NCBI GenBank assembly: GCA_947846985.1
Contig: CANTUZ010000005.1
Coordinates: 16,216,389-16,280,388 of the forward strand
DNA from: Fratercula arctica
Lineage: Eukaryota > Chordata > Aves > Charadriiformes > Alcidae
Reading direction: 5' to 3'
DNA length: 64,000 bases
Shown: in pieces, positions 1 to 13,770 of the stretch
Numbering within the stretch: position 1 is the first letter of the stretch
How the letters are laid out: each line of letters starts with the position of its first letter
Notes under the pieces: generated by a model
Told to the model about the DNA's origin: nothing
Databases searched by the model: none
What the model saw: only the letters and a program-made list of their open reading frames with translations
Program-made: the position numbers and the translations under genes

Positions 1-3000
1 GAGGTTAAACGTATTTAAGTGAAGCACCTGTAAGAAGCCTCTTTATATTGAAAATGTTTGCATTAATGGAAAACATAAAAGGAGAAAAATAGAAAACTAA
101 AAGAATGAATTTCAAATAGCCAGAATGCTGTTATGTGTTGAAGGTCCATATAGTTATGTCTTCATGGTAGTCTCATTGGACCTGTATCAATGGCTTTGTC
201 TTTGCCTGTCCCTTGACTGGTTCCTCCCCTGATGCTGAACAGCAGTCAGCTGATGACAGTGCTCACTGCCTGCATTTAGATTTATTTCTGTAGTTTTAGT
301 GTTGCTGAAGTGATGCTTACAAATTTAGAGATGGAAATATTTCTTTGGATTGTCTTTCTCTTTAATGATGTTCCTTCTGTTCCTGTAGTTCCTCTTGTAA
401 ATGCCAAGATTAAGTACGCTGAGAGCCAAGACTGATGCTTGGCGTAATTATTATAGAGATTGCTGGATAAGGGTGGTGGAACATCTCTGAGAGGTTACTG
501 TAACAGGATCCAAAAAGGTGCATGTGGCAAAGAGGAGCTAGAGTCCCCAGTCTTGCGTGCCCACATTCACAAGAGGTGTATGTTGTCCCCAAAGTACAGG
601 TAGCTAGTAGTAGGTGTAATTAATGAGGGAAAACTATAAAAGTAGTAGTCAAGGAAACCAGCCTGTGAGGGTAGACTGATGGACCATCAAAAAAAAATTG
701 CTACCAGAAAGAAGTGACTAGTGATATCAAAGCTGTCCCCGTTATTGAGTTTATAAATACTTCTGGTAAATAAGAGGTTAATAACTCTGTTTATAGTAAG
801 AAAAGACCCCTGCCCTAGGATACACACACTTCACTGTACCCAGATAATCCCTGGAGCAAGGAGGTTTAAGGTAATTTGTGGTGCAGCTGTCCTTTTCTGG
901 AACATGAGCAAATTCTCCTGCACATGGTCAGCTGCAAGAACAAATGTCTATAGCAAATGAAAAAACAAGATGTTCAACCGCAGCCTTCTGCACTTGCAAG
1001 AGGGGCACGTGAGCTGGGCTGTTCCTCCTGCCCGAACCAAACTGCATGGCACAAAAGGGTTTAGCGCGCGGCTTATGGCCAAGTGGAAGCAATGTGTCAG
1101 CGGTGAGGGAGGAATGCTGGTGATGGAAACCCGATTGACATACGGTGGCTATAAAGTCATAGTAAATCTATTGTTTTGCCAGAAGGAAGCAGGATTAGAA
1201 AATGTATAATCATTACAATCCCTGCACTATGCAGCATCAAGTGACGGTTGCTCTCCCATTGCTGGTGTGGCTCATACTTGGCGTCATCCCACCAAAGTCT
1301 GTACTTGGGCGAAATCTTCATACGCTCCATGTGGTTCAAGCTATAGTCGTTGGGATATTTTACGCAAGAAAGACCTCTATGGCACTGCAGAATTTAGCTC
1401 AGTAGTCTTAAGGATATACTTTTTCTGCTGTATTGCTGCAGAGACCCACCACAATGCAAGTGGCAAGTTTAAAAATTACTATCTGGGAACTGATTCTCAG
1501 TAAAATAATTAACAAAAATCTAACCAATCAATAGAGGAAAAATTTAATTCTCTGAAACAGATATCTTTTATCCACAAAGAAGTAAAAGTAGAACAGAATG
1601 TCATTAACAGCTAGAGGCCAAACTCGCTTCTGGTCTAACTGAGCTGAAGGAAAAAGCTGCGTTTTACAGAAGTCTGAGTGGCCTGAAGAGGATTGAGGGG
1701 GAAACAGTATATGCAACCACACCTTCAATTTCTTACTAATTGATGAACAAAACAATTGAGTTATCCACGTCTGCTGCATTATTTGAACACCTCTTAAGAG
1801 ATGCAAAACTGCTTCTGTATTTGTATTACATGTGGTCCTAAATGTAATGTATTAGATTTCTGCAGTTCCACTTGTCTTGCAGGATAGACTTTGAGTCTAT
1901 TTGACTCTCTTTGCACAGGATGCCTAAACGTCATACAGAGGTCTACGTTAGCACAAATCACGTTTCTGCTTTCCAAGCAGACCCAACGGAGAGAAACCCT
2001 CAAGGAATTTCCTATCAAGCAGGAGAGGCTGAAGTCTCTAAAATAGTTTCAGAGGTTTTTCCAAGAGATGAATGAAAATGTTTGGTGGAGTAGTTACGTG
2101 GTGGATAAAATCGCAGTTGATGCTTTTTTACAGTAGTGCATGCTCTCTATGTTGTCATTCTACATTTGACCCATCCAGCGTGATCCCGCTATGACTTCTT
2201 GCTGCTGTATCTACTGAAGTTGTTTTGGTGATGGGCTTATAATATAACATGGTGTCTTTTGTGATTAAACTGTGGCCTGTTTTCTTTCTGAATGCTGGTA
2301 ATACTAATAAGAGGATAGGATATGCCCCTGCATGAGCTATTGCGGAGGTGGGAGACTGTACCTGCCTTATACCTGCCCCAGAGAATAGGAAATGGGAAGT
2401 CCATACGGACTGATGTTTGGGTTTTACTTACTCTGATGCTCAAGAACAGCAAGTGCTCCTTGTTTGTAGGGAGGTACAGACCGTATGAGAAGATATGAAG
2501 GGCTTTGTCTATTAGTGTTTATAGTAGAGGAGAAAGGAACTTCCTGATTCCTTTCTGTATTAAAGTATATTCAGAGCTGAGATAACAGTGAAAATAATAT
2601 TGGCTACTTCAGGGATGTACCTACACCAGCGTACTAGCTGCTGTGGGATTGAGAAGGTGCTACTGGAGTGCAGTCTGCAAGTGCTCAGGGATGACCTACA
2701 AGTGAGACAATGGTGATTCAATTTCGTTTGCTGAAAAAGGTGGAAAAGTTTGATAAACCTCAGGCTTTAGACTAAAACAGTGATATATTATATCAAAATT
2801 ACTTCATATCTACTTCTTCCTTTTTTTTTTTTTTTTTCCTAAAAACCAGGAATATTTTAAAATAGCATACCAAATCCATAGGCCTCTGGAGTGTGTTTAT
2901 GATTACCCTGAGCTGTACGCAGGAGGGTTGCCTGTTGAATGGGGCCAGTACTGCTATTTTGCATTAGCGAGTTAGGGCTGTCACACATCATGTGAAGAAT

Positions 3001-4050
3001 GGAAATACTGGGGTTTTGCGTAAGATTTTAAGAGTTTGGAAAATCACTCTTGCAGTTTAGAGTGAAAAAAATAATTAAGCTTACTGTTAAGAAAAACTTT
3101 AAGTTATTAAAACCATTTTGTTTTAGCAAAAAAAACCCCCAAAATGTTTACATTTGAGTTCACATTTTTCAGTTCATACTGTCTGGATCAGTAACACTGG
3201 AACTTCCCAAATACTTTTGAAGTAAAATTAGATATTCCTCCTTCTTAGAAAGTTGAAACAAAATATTTTGATGTGAATGGAGTTTTAGCATCTTGCCCCC
3301 ACTCTGGGTTGAGTAAGGTTTTTTTTTTGTTTTCTTTTTTTTTTTTTTTAAGCCTTGACTTTAAAATATCCATGAGTTCGAATGGGAGATAAGCAAGATG
3401 AAGTTTTTTGAACAAATTTTAGAAATAGTTGGGTTTTTGTTTTCCTGGCATGAGAAGCTGTCAACATGAGAAGTGCATGATGAGTACCTCATGAAGTGAT
3501 GTATGTTTTTTTTATTGAGTGGGAATACATACTCAAAAATAAAGCTGCAATATTTCAATCACTTGATTTAGGATAGAGCTTGCTTGTGGATTAAATGGTT
3601 GTGCTTCATCTATCTTCACTTTGTGTTGAAGTTTATTTTTCAGTTTCTCTTTTTTTCTTTTTCTTTTTTTTTTTTTACCACCACTCTGGCATTCATAGCT
3701 TGGGATAAGGAATTTCTGTTTATATTTACTTAGAGGGACGAGTTTGTTTGGAGTAGAACAACTCCTTTGTTTAAACTGGGCTATGCTGGTTTGTATATCA
3801 GTGTAAATCTGGTCCTGAGCTTTTGGAGAAGTTGCTTGGCTTCTCTCCTTCTCTTTGATTCCTCTTTAAAATGGGGCGAGTGTTACCTGCTCCACTGAGA
3901 AATTCGGCAATGGCAGGGGCTTTTGAGATCCTTGACTGGAAGGTGGAAGGGAAGAATGAGGCTTTAAATTCATTATCCTGATAGGCACAAAAGCCCTGAA
4001 ATGAACAAAATGTCAAGAAGCAGAGACAGGGAACTGGAAATAACCGTAAT
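1..4050. other. No gene seen; T-rich intron-like DNA
   Basis: No reading frame here resembles a protein. The + strand is T-rich and carries homopolymer tracts, including T17 at 2821-2837 and an interrupted T tract at 3319-3349. The texture fits intron or intergenic DNA of a + strand transcription unit. I saw no splice-bracketed exon that I would defend. Confidence 0.4.
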
Positions 4051-4059
4051 TCATCCCTG

Positions 4060-4380
4060 GGATTTTGCAAGCAGCTGAGCCCTGCTGAGGTGATGTCGGC
4101 AAGGGTTAACTCAGCAGCAGCTGGCCACCAGCGCTTGGTCCTTATCTCACTCTTATCCTCCACTATTAACTGACCACAATTACGGACCATATCGGTTACT
4201 GCCATCTGTTTTTTCACGAGGCATTGGTCGGATTGCGGCCAGCAAAAGGGATTAGGGGGAGAAAGGCAGAAATGACAAAACGCTGCTGCGGCGCTGGGGC
4301 GCTGCGTCGGGGTCCCGCGTGCGGCCGGTGTCGGCCGCCATCCCCGACAGCTGCGGGGAATTAAGCGTAAAGATAAACTG
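4060..4380. promoter_or_regulatory. CpG-rich core with GATA and inverted CCAAT motifs
   Basis: A core at about 4281-4358 has a dozen or more CpG dinucleotides in under 80 bases, against an otherwise CpG-poor surrounding. CTTATC (reverse GATAAG) occurs at 4141-4146 and 4152-4157, AGATAA at 4371-4376, and an inverted CCAAT box (ATTGG) at 4223-4227. This arrangement is common in vertebrate enhancers and small promoters. No first exon with a clear donor was found beside it, so enhancer is as likely as promoter. The island is far smaller than a normal housekeeping CpG island. Confidence 0.3.
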
Positions 4381-4779
4381 TGAAGGCTGTTTCAAAGCTG
4401 CTGTAAAGGAAATGCATTTCTGCCTGCAGTTGTAATGCAGGGGTTGTGCAGAGAGAATTAAAGTGTAAAGCGAAGGTGGTCGGGTGTGGGGTTGGGTGTG
4501 TCTTGGGTGATTTTTAGCTTCCAGTGTGGATTGTTATTAGTGGGGTAGAACTTCATCAGCCACAACCAAGCAGCCACAAAAAGTGGATATTGGGTATGTT
4601 GAATAGGAGAGGAAAACAACCTCAGATTGTTGACTGAAATGCCCCTTCAACGCTTATTTTTGCACTAGTAATTGCCATCTGGGCTCTCGCTAAAAGAAAA
4701 GGTGTGCAAACTGGGGACCAGTTCAATCACCAAAGTGTGTGACCAGGGAAGGCAGCATATTTCAGTCCTGATTATCAAT

Positions 4780-5160
4780 ACTTTAAAAAGCAATGGGACT
4801 TTTGATGAATATTAATTGACTGCAATGCTGTTTTTCTAAACTTTCCCAAATGTCAGACCATCTTGCGGTAATGCGAGAAAGGAGAAGTTTTCAGCGTGAT
4901 ACCAGGGATTCAAGAATCGTTATGGCTCAACAGCTGTACTTTGATTCCAAGTTTTACTAAGACCAGATTAATTAAATTATTCCAAAGTATGATATACTGC
5001 CAAAATAAGGCTCTCTGGATTTTATTATTTTGGGGTAAATTAAATTAAGGATAATACAGATTTTAATGTTGGAAAATTAATACTTAACTAATATTAAATA
5101 TCCTTTCTTAATTTTTAATTAATACATGATAGTCAATATTCTAAGGATTAACGTCAGTAG
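4780..5160. promoter_or_regulatory. AT-rich stretch with homeodomain motifs, possible conserved enhancer
   Basis: This stretch is rich in TAATTA/ATTAA cores (for example around 4965-4978, 5038-5048 and 5110-5125) with non-repetitive sequence between them. The pattern is typical of conserved developmental non-coding elements. There is no open frame. Conservation cannot be tested here, so the call rests on motif density and texture only. Confidence 0.22.
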
Positions 5161-7689
5161 AGGAACAAATCTAATCCTTTATAACACACAAGTTAGAGCT
5201 ATAACTAGAGGTGCACGCTGTACTACTACTTTCCCTTACTCTGTTCCTGATAGAGTTGAGTAACAAATTGGGGGGGGAAAAAAAATCACGTTGTGATACC
5301 TTTTGCCTTTTCAATTATTTCAGGTCTGTTGATGCTTTTTCTATTGGGCAATGCTGTACTGTTGCTCTTGACTTGATCTGTGCTCTAGATTTAAGGTACT
5401 GGGTTTAGGTTGGTTTTTTTTCCTCTATGTGCCTAGCTTCGCTTATTATTGAGACTAAGATGCACACATATGAAAAGTAAAATTTAGCCGATACTGCAAG
5501 TCAGTGGTGTTAATTTGTTAATGCAACTACCTTCTTATTCTGTATTTAAATAAGGATAGATGACTGTTGTAATACTGTGCATTAGCAAATACTGAGAAGT
5601 AATAGTTCTTGCTTTGTCATCAAATTCTTTATCTCTGTTTTTGTTACAAATGATCAGAAATCAAAGAAGCTTCTTGAAAATTGTTCTTGGTTATTCTCCT
5701 GGTTGCTGCTTATGCTGTCATGTTTAGCCATTTCCAGGGCTTGGGTCTGGCGGTGTGACCAGAAGTAATGTGACAGCTCTTGGTTTGTTCATAGCTTGAA
5801 GTCGGGCAACATCTAACAATGCTTTATGCAAACACAATCACCACTGTCCCTTCTGGTTACTCCTAAAATGTCTCACGTATGTCATGGTACTTTGCCTGAG
5901 TGGTGGAGCATAATCCCTCACTAACAAGTCCGCTCCTACTTCAGCCACCAGAATAAGTCTCAGGAGCTCAGGTCCTCTACCTGCTGTGGTGCTTTTCTCC
6001 CCTGTGAATGCCAATTTAACTCCAGTGGCAGATGATCATCGTCCAGGGTATGTGGCTGCCCGAAGGGCTACTGGGGGTGGTCTCTGGCAGGACTTGGGCA
6101 AAGTCCTTGGCAGCTTGTGCCAGGAGCTAGCGCAAAACCTCTTTGCTGTCCCACCTCTACCACGCAGTGGTACTTGGGACTGGTGCTGGTCTTCCCTGAC
6201 TGCAGTATGTAATAATCTCCTAGGCCTTCGCATCAGCTGCTCTTTTTACTTCTCTACTATTCCAGGTAATTGCTGAAATAACAAATGTTTATTTTTATGT
6301 TGTGGAATTATGTTATTACTATTTCTATGCCCAAATGGAGTATAAAGTATCAACACTCATTTAGAAATGTTCAGGTAGGTTGAGAAATAACCGTTTACAC
6401 CTTCACGCATAAGTGAAAGCCTATGTTGTTGAACTCTGTTCCCTTGAGACTCAAGGTTAATCTGTCAACAGAAGTTGTAATGTAATGTTAACATTTCCCA
6501 CCTGTTAAAATCAGTTTATTAATTTGAAAAATTTGTACCTTCTTTCCTTGACTGTTTATGCAGAAATACTAGCGTGCTCTTCACTTGCCAAAAAGCACGC
6601 AGAAGCATATTGACGCTGTATCACTTTAGCTGCTGGAATATATGCATATCCCTGTCAGAATTTCCTCCAACATGATTAAAAGATGTGAAAAGTCACGCAC
6701 AGGAAGTTATACTTTGTACACACATGCATGTGTCAGGCTCCTATTGTATTTAAGACTAAAATTGAAACTCTTCAAACATTTTTTATATTCACCTATTTGA
6801 TCATTGCTCCCTTTCTGTGCCTCCAGCTATGTGAGAGCTAGTATTCCAGATCTTTGTTGTGGATCAAACTCATGAATGCAAGAGAGAACTTGACTATCTG
6901 ATGGCTCATAGTCTGCCTGACGGGTATATGAAATAAAAGCTGTCCATGCTTTCAGTTCCTTACTGGAACTTTCACTGGTAAATGGCAGAAAATTTTAAAA
7001 ATGCTTTATGGAAAGAGACAACCTTTGCTTAGTTAACTGAAGTATAGGAAGTAAAATGGAAAACATTATGTTGAATAATTTTAAGTCCATTGTTATTTGT
7101 GCCTGCATGTCCAGTTAAGTAACTTCTGCATACACTTGGGTAAAGGATTTACTACCCTTGCAGCTGGTCTGTGGAGATAACGCTTTTTTAATGAAAGCTT
7201 TTACCTCTTAAAGCTGTTAGATGCTCTTGAATCTGAGTTGGTTACCCTTCCATATGTCACCTAACACGTGGTCTCTGGGGCTATGTTACAACCTTTGTGC
7301 TAAACTAAGTTTTTCATAAACTTAGGGATGAAAAAAATCGATGGATTTTGCCTGAAGCTTGTAATTCTGTCTGTTCATATTGTAAGTGTTTGCTAAATGC
7401 GGTGGATTTTGCTCCTGTTTAATTTACTCTTCCCTATGAACAAGAGTTTTACTTCTGTGTTATCCTCTATGTTGTGCAAAGATCTTATACCCAAAACATT
7501 TATATTTGCACATCATGGCAAGTTGGGATATTGTATAGATATTTCTTGGCCTTCATTTTACTCCAGTGCGGATGACAACTCAGAGAAAAGAATTGGTTTC
7601 AGCGTAGGTCATCAGATCGACCTGTTCAGTTTGGGTTTTGGGAAGATGTTTGTTGCTGGAAGGACTCGGTCATGTTTGTCGTACATTCC
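5161..7689. other. No gene seen
   Basis: This is T-rich intron-like DNA. An open frame of 96 codons at 5986-6276 shows no family features and is read as chance. An acceptor-like site (pyrimidine run ending at 6264-6265) has no donor partner. Confidence 0.4.
5270..5285. repeat. G8A8 homopurine tract
   Basis: Eight G followed by eight A form a homopurine run. It is a likely length-variable site. No function is inferred. Confidence 0.6.
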
Positions 7690-8085
7690 TGGTGTACAGG
7701 GGTGACCACCTCGGCTGTGGCGTGGGGCGCTGGAGTGGCCTTCCTCGGCAGGCAGAGCCCCGATACCTTTGGCGATTACATGGGGCCACCTGTGGAGCAG
7801 GAGAGCGGAGGTCAGGTCACGGCAGAGTCGTTACGGCTATCGGGGTGGCGTATTGTGTCCCCCCCCTTCAAGGGCAGAGCAGGGTGGGTACAGTGTAGCC
7901 CGGTGGACCCCCGATGAGCATTGAATAAAAAGCAGCTGGTGGTCCCCATCACAGGAAGCCGGGATGGCTGTGCTATCGGTGCTCACCGGGTATGGGGCAG
8001 AACTAATTAATGCCCGTGCTGCTTCGTGGGTGGCAGCGTCTCACAGTCAGGGGCTTACGGGTAGTGCGGCGGGGTGGAAATGATT
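7690..8085. other. GC- and CpG-rich patch
   Basis: About 400 bases are clearly richer in G, C and CpG than the DNA on either side. Three overlapping + frames of 80-100 codons are open here (7397-7917), as GC-rich DNA allows. None has a recognisable motif. An AATAAA lies at about 7923-7928, without a convincing GU-rich element after it. The patch could be a degraded retrocopy, an old repeat or a regulatory island. The sequence does not decide between these. Confidence 0.25.
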
Positions 8086-11000
8086 TGTGAGTGACAAGAG
8101 AGTTCACGGCTATCACTGGTCTCCCTAACGAGATGTCTTGTAACTTCGTATTGCTTAAATGGGGCTGTGACTCTCCCAGCGACTCTGCCCAAAGTGTGCG
8201 ATGGCAATATGTAGAGGAAATTGATAGTGGGGAATATGTCATATGGTCTCATTCATTATTATTTATCTGTAGTGTTACATCTCCCTGGTCCTGTAGCAAC
8301 AGAGAGGAGTACATTTTCTTGCAGTGACATCAGCCATGGAAGGTGGTATGGACCTGACTGCAGTCTGAACTAGCATAGCACCTATGAGTGGTGGGGAGAG
8401 GTATATTTGGGGGAGGAAAGGAGGGACTGAAATAATGTTCTTGGATTGTTTTTCTTGGGAAGGTGCACAGGGCAATTTTCATCGGGAAAACCTTGTCCTT
8501 ACCCCATCTCAGCATCAGCCTTGTGAGGGAGCTGCAGTCTTGGAAGAGATGTAGAGCTGGGTGGCTGCTGTGGGTCTGCGTGGGTCAGGGAGGAAACATC
8601 GTGTTTAACAAGGCATTCAATGTTAGCTAGCCTCCTTCAGCTGTAAGGAAAGATCAGTACTTTCACAAGTCATGGACCATGAAATATGATCTCTCGTTGC
8701 CCTAGCAAAGATATCTGGTTACTTTTCCAGAAGTTGACATGGACTGGTGTTGCACTTTGCTAGATAGATGGGGCTGAGTCGGACTTTTATTTATTATTTT
8801 TTTAACAAAAGTGTTTAATGCCTCTTGACCATGGGGAATCGCTTCTGAAATGCAGGAGATGTATGGCTGTAGGCTGAAACCAATGGATTTATTTTCAATT
8901 TATCCTGCGGGCATGGAGACACTTCAGACTACTGTGTTATCCAGTAGTAGGCAGAAAGAACCTCATTTATTTTCTTACCCTACCTTTCAAAACTTTTTTC
9001 ATGATCCTTTAGATATTTGAAGCAATCTAAAAAATCCATTAGACTAATTAATAAATATTGATAATATTGTTAAGGACATCAGAGTGCAACATACCTAAAA
9101 TCTTCAGTAGTGGAAAAATGAATGTACACTTGTGAAACTAAGCTTGTGTGTGAGAGTGGTAACTTCACCTTAAGTCTGTCTGTCTTTAAAGGACTTCTCA
9201 ACTTTTCATAAATGATCCTTAAAGAACAAAAGCAGCAGTTTGAGTTAAATATGAAAACTGAAACTGGGCAGTCTCATTCAGATCACTTTTTAGTCTGCTC
9301 CCATAATTCACTTTCTTTAACTTGGGAGAGAAAGTGAAGGTTTCTTTCTCTTTTTTCTGGAAGACTAATATACTCTTCTCCAACAGAGGGAAGAGTATAA
9401 ATTAGACTAGTCAAATCTGGCATCTCCTGTTCTGTGCAAAAATTAGCAACTTTTAATCCAAAAGTTTTAGGTAAATCAAAGCGTAACTCAAAATTAATAT
9501 ATATATATATTATGTAAAATAAAAAAGTTGTATTAGAAACACTGCCTTTCAGTAGGATAAAGGGCTTCATTTGGAATTATCATTTTAATTACAACATAAA
9601 ATATCTGTAGATCCCTACTAAGTATTGCTAATTAAATACAATAGTTGGTTTCTGTTTTAACTGCCAGCAGGGGCTTGCATTATGTCCTGCATTAAGAGTA
9701 CCTATATTTGGTGACTTCCCCGATTTCCTCATGCTGATTTTCTGCCGTGTGTCCTATGGCAGAAGCACCTGGTGTTTCTAGCACTGACCCTGATCATAGC
9801 CTATAGACTGTATTTAACGCTGCTTTTAAGACTACTTACCCCTAATAATAGAGTATTCAGCATTTCTGTGTGGTTTATGTGAAATAACAGTATTTGTTGC
9901 TGTGGTGGTGCTTTTTGCATGAACTGACACTTGAAGTAACACATTGCGCACTCTTGGCTTGGTCAAGTCAGAAAACAGCCCAGGGTTATGAACCCAGAAA
10001 CGGTTCCTAGCAAATGCCATATTCGTTAGATCCTTAAATCCCTCCTGCACTTTCATGTTACCTGCTCCATGAAGTGCTACTTTGGTATAGACCAAAGCAT
10101 TTTTGAAGGTCTGAGCGAGAGGAAAGCAGCGGTGGTGCTGCGTGAGGAGCTGTTGATTGTGAGAGAGTCAAGTCCTTGCCCTGGTGCAAGGCTCCACAGT
10201 GAAACCTGGTCTATAAGGATGGGGCTGAAAACACTTCATGGCAACTTCCCCCCTCGACAAAAGATATGAAACAAGAGCCAGAAGTTACTAGTTTTTCTTG
10301 ACAACTGGGTCAGAAGAGAATGTAGAAATTTTCATTACATGTATTATCCCTTCTGAATAGATTTCAAAGAAAGGCTCTTGTGCCAGATTTAGCAACTTGA
10401 GGAGCAGTTAACACACAACACAGTGAAAATGTGTTTTGGTGTTTGTGGTGTGTGGGTTTTGGGTTTTTTTTCTTCTGAAATTGGCAATGTTTGCAAGCGG
10501 AAGTATGGAAGATGAACAGTGCTAGCTGGTGGTGAAGCCCCTGGTTAGGGGTGTATAAAAACGTTTAAACTGTGACCCTGTTAGACCTGGCAAATCATCC
10601 ATTTCTAAAGAACTACATCCCTGTTATGAAATTCTGGTTTGTGAATGCTGTGGGAGAAAATGGTACTGAGTTACCCCTCCCCGGGACAAGTGTGTGGAGT
10701 TAACAACAGATGCCAGCCCTAACTAAAGCCGTGGCTCTCTGTAGCTTATCTCATACAGTTGCTTGGCGCTGATGCAGATAAGATACAATACAGACTCAAA
10801 AAGCAGCAAAAGTCCTGGATTTATGGGGCCTGCACTACATGCTTGGTCAGAAAAAACACTTGCACGACTGGAGGAGAGACTCTGTTAAATGCATTTGGCC
10901 ACAGAGGTGACAATCCAGATTTACCCAAGGGTTGCTGTAGTGTGCCATTAAAATGCGTTGTGTACAACTGCGCGGGCTATTACTGCTACCAAGTGCTCTG

Positions 11001-13655
11001 CAATTTCTAGGTGTCTTATGTGCTTCAGAGCAGAAGTACAGTGATGGCCTGAGGGGCCTAAAATCCCTCGCTGAACACATCTTCCCAGATAGAGAGAAGG
11101 ATCGTATTGCGGCTCTTGGCAAAAACACTGTCAAGTTAACTTTGCAAATGAGTAAAATGTTATTGATTTTAATTCAGGTGGCTTCTTGGTTAAATGTGCA
11201 GCCAAGTTGAATGCTAGGCTATGCAGGACACCTTTAAAACCTTTTTCTTCTCGTTGTCAGAGAACTGGTGAGCAACAGAGACAGTTTCTAAAATGGGATT
11301 TTGAACGCTTCCTGGTTTCATAGGACTTGACCTGTTTGTGCTCATAGTGATAAGCCTCTAGAGGTTTTCTTGTTCTCTTTCTTGTTTTTTTCCTCTGCAA
11401 CAGAGTTGGCATAATAAATTATTTCTACCTATGATCCAGTTGCAAGTGTTTTATGAAAAGAACACAAGTAGAAAGCTGGGAGGTAGCCTTCAGAAGGAAG
11501 AAAAAATGGTTAAAAAACCCTACCTCCTATGTGAGATTGTGCTTCCCTCTGCATTCTTGAAAAGCAGAAACTGTTAAAAAACCTAAAACAAACAAACAAA
11601 AAACCCTAAGCTAAACACAACCCAAAAGTATGAGCGTTAAGATTTAGCGGCCAACAGTTGCTCTTGTGGAGTTGAAGCACTTGCTTGCCCAGGCAAGTGA
11701 AGTGCTGGGGATCTGCTAGTGTTAGAGCAGTTGACTCACTGCCACTAATATCATTATTTATAGTGTGGCACAGGCAAAGTGACTTACTCCAACAGACACC
11801 AAATAGGTGGGTAATATTTTTACACTCTGATGTTTCAGTGGAAAGTAACCAAAGAGGACTCGCATTAGTCATGGTGTAAGCAGTTTAAAAAAATAATCCT
11901 TCAACTCTTTTCTCTATTTCATCGCTTATATAAGCAACAGGTTTCTGTGGATAGAGTTATAGTTTTTTCCTTCTAAAGATGTCACATAACTTTCAAAGAC
12001 CCCAATGTTCAGCTTAACAGCTGCTCTTGCTTTTTTTAAACAGGACTTTTTCATTCATAAGAAATATAAGGAAAGTGTGTCTGTATAGCGTCTGGTAAAG
12101 TAGTCCCCTGATCCCTTATTGGATAGGTAGGTGCCACCAGTATTTAGATTTACTTTGAAGCTTGTTTTATGCTTTAAAGAAGGGCTTTCTCCTTTGTGAT
12201 TTTTTGATGTGTGCTTATTCATTGTTCCTCTGTTAAACATAGAAGTTTTAAAGTCCCAAAATATTACACAAAGCACATGGACAGCAAAATACCTATCTGT
12301 TGTGCTGAACATTTGCGTTTGGAGCTCTGCACTCAGCTTTTCTGCTGGCAGCATTTTTGCATTTGCCTTTGACACCTGAGTGTGGCGGGGAGGGTAAATG
12401 CTGGGCATTAGAGGAATAAGCTGTTCACAGGTTCAAGCTTTGAGCACTTAGAAGAGAGAAATGGGAGGAAATGGCAAATAAGCCAAAAAGTTCTTAAAAG
12501 CTCAGCGTGGTGTGTCACTGCCTTAACCTGGCTTTAATTTGTGCCTCGGTTGTAGTCAGTAATAGTGACACACAGTGCTATTTTCAGGAGTGGAATAGCA
12601 AAATATCTTAACTCATGACAATAGCATTTAGAAAAAAACCCTCCCATGGGTTATTGCTTGTATTTCTGCCTTTCTGTATTATCCCCAAGAGGGGTACAAG
12701 TTTTAAACAGATATTTTAGATTTGAGTAAGACAGGTGGTGTTACATGTGTGTAACAACGTTTTTCACATCTTCATATTAGTATATGAGTTTCAGCAACCT
12801 GGATTTGTAACAGTGCTTTTGTCCTCTACCACTGTCTTTGTGAACAGGTCTCCTGACTCTGTTCAGAGTGTTAGACATCCTCTAAGCTTTTCAAAAGAGG
12901 AATAAGCATCCCAGGAAGTGATGTTCCTCACTTCTGAAGTCATATAATTTTCAGGTCTGTTCTTCTACTAATTGACAACTCATGTTGGAAATGGGAGTAG
13001 AGGTCTACTCTGTACTGTTAGATGGGACTAGCTTTCTCTCCTATTCTGAATTGCACTTTTAATGCATTTGCCAAATACCTCTTGAGCCATGGCAATGTTG
13101 CTGCTTCTCCATGATGTGCCAAAATTTGCCTGGTCCACTTCTTTTTGTTTTGTATTATTATTATTTTTAAGACTGGGAATGGTATCATGCAAAGACACAA
13201 TTCACTGAAACGATTTTTGCATCTTATGGCTAGAGCTGTGTTTAAGGGCAAATGCTCAGCTGGTGTCTCGCTACGGTTCTGCCTTTTTCAGTGGATTTCT
13301 GATAACTTACCCCAGTGAAGGACCTGCCCTTTCCTCCACAACTATTGAATTACATTGACCAAGCATTCTGCTTGGAAGAGAAAAGTGCAGCAAATTATGA
13401 TTAGTAACATCAGCTGAATAGCAGCTCTGAAAAAAGCTTCTGTTATATTTTTACATGACTTATTTACAGTGAAAGAGAAATGCATTTAATCAGATATTTT
13501 AGTATATCTGTTAAGGAAATTAGTAGGCTAGAACAGAGTGTAAATGTTGCTTACATTATTAAGCAAGAGCTGAGTGTGCCAATAACCCATGACACACGGA
13601 GCTAAAATTGTATATTAAATCAGGAAGAATGATGCAAGAAGCTGGAGAAAAGGAC
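8086..13655. other. No gene seen
   Basis: This is intron-like DNA with scattered short frames, none supported by splice sites or motifs. A small inverted repeat (7-bp stems at 10080-10086 and 10091-10097 around ATAG) is present. Confidence 0.4.
9497..9512. repeat. (AT)n microsatellite
   Basis: A run of alternating A and T, about eight units long, lies in AT-rich DNA. Confidence 0.75.
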
Positions 13656-13659
13656 CAAG

Positions 13660-13770
13660 TGTTAAAAAAAAAAAATGAAAATAAAAAACCACCAACAAAC
13701 CAACCAAACAAAAAAAATCCAAAGCAAAACAAACAAACAAAAAACCACCAACAAACGAACCAAAAAACAA
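13660..13770. repeat. A-rich (CAAA)n-like low-complexity block with an internal duplication
   Basis: The + strand is nearly all A and C. A 23-base segment at 13683-13705 recurs at 13739-13761 with one mismatch, 56 bases apart. On the - strand the block reads as a GT/T-rich tract and gives a spurious 122-codon frame (13615-13983). A degraded poly(A) tail of an inserted retro-element is one possible origin. Confidence 0.5.

Noticed and set aside
3798..4217. 139-codon - strand frame beside the CpG-rich core
   Set aside because: No family features, and no splice sites at its edges. It is more likely chance next to a regulatory element.
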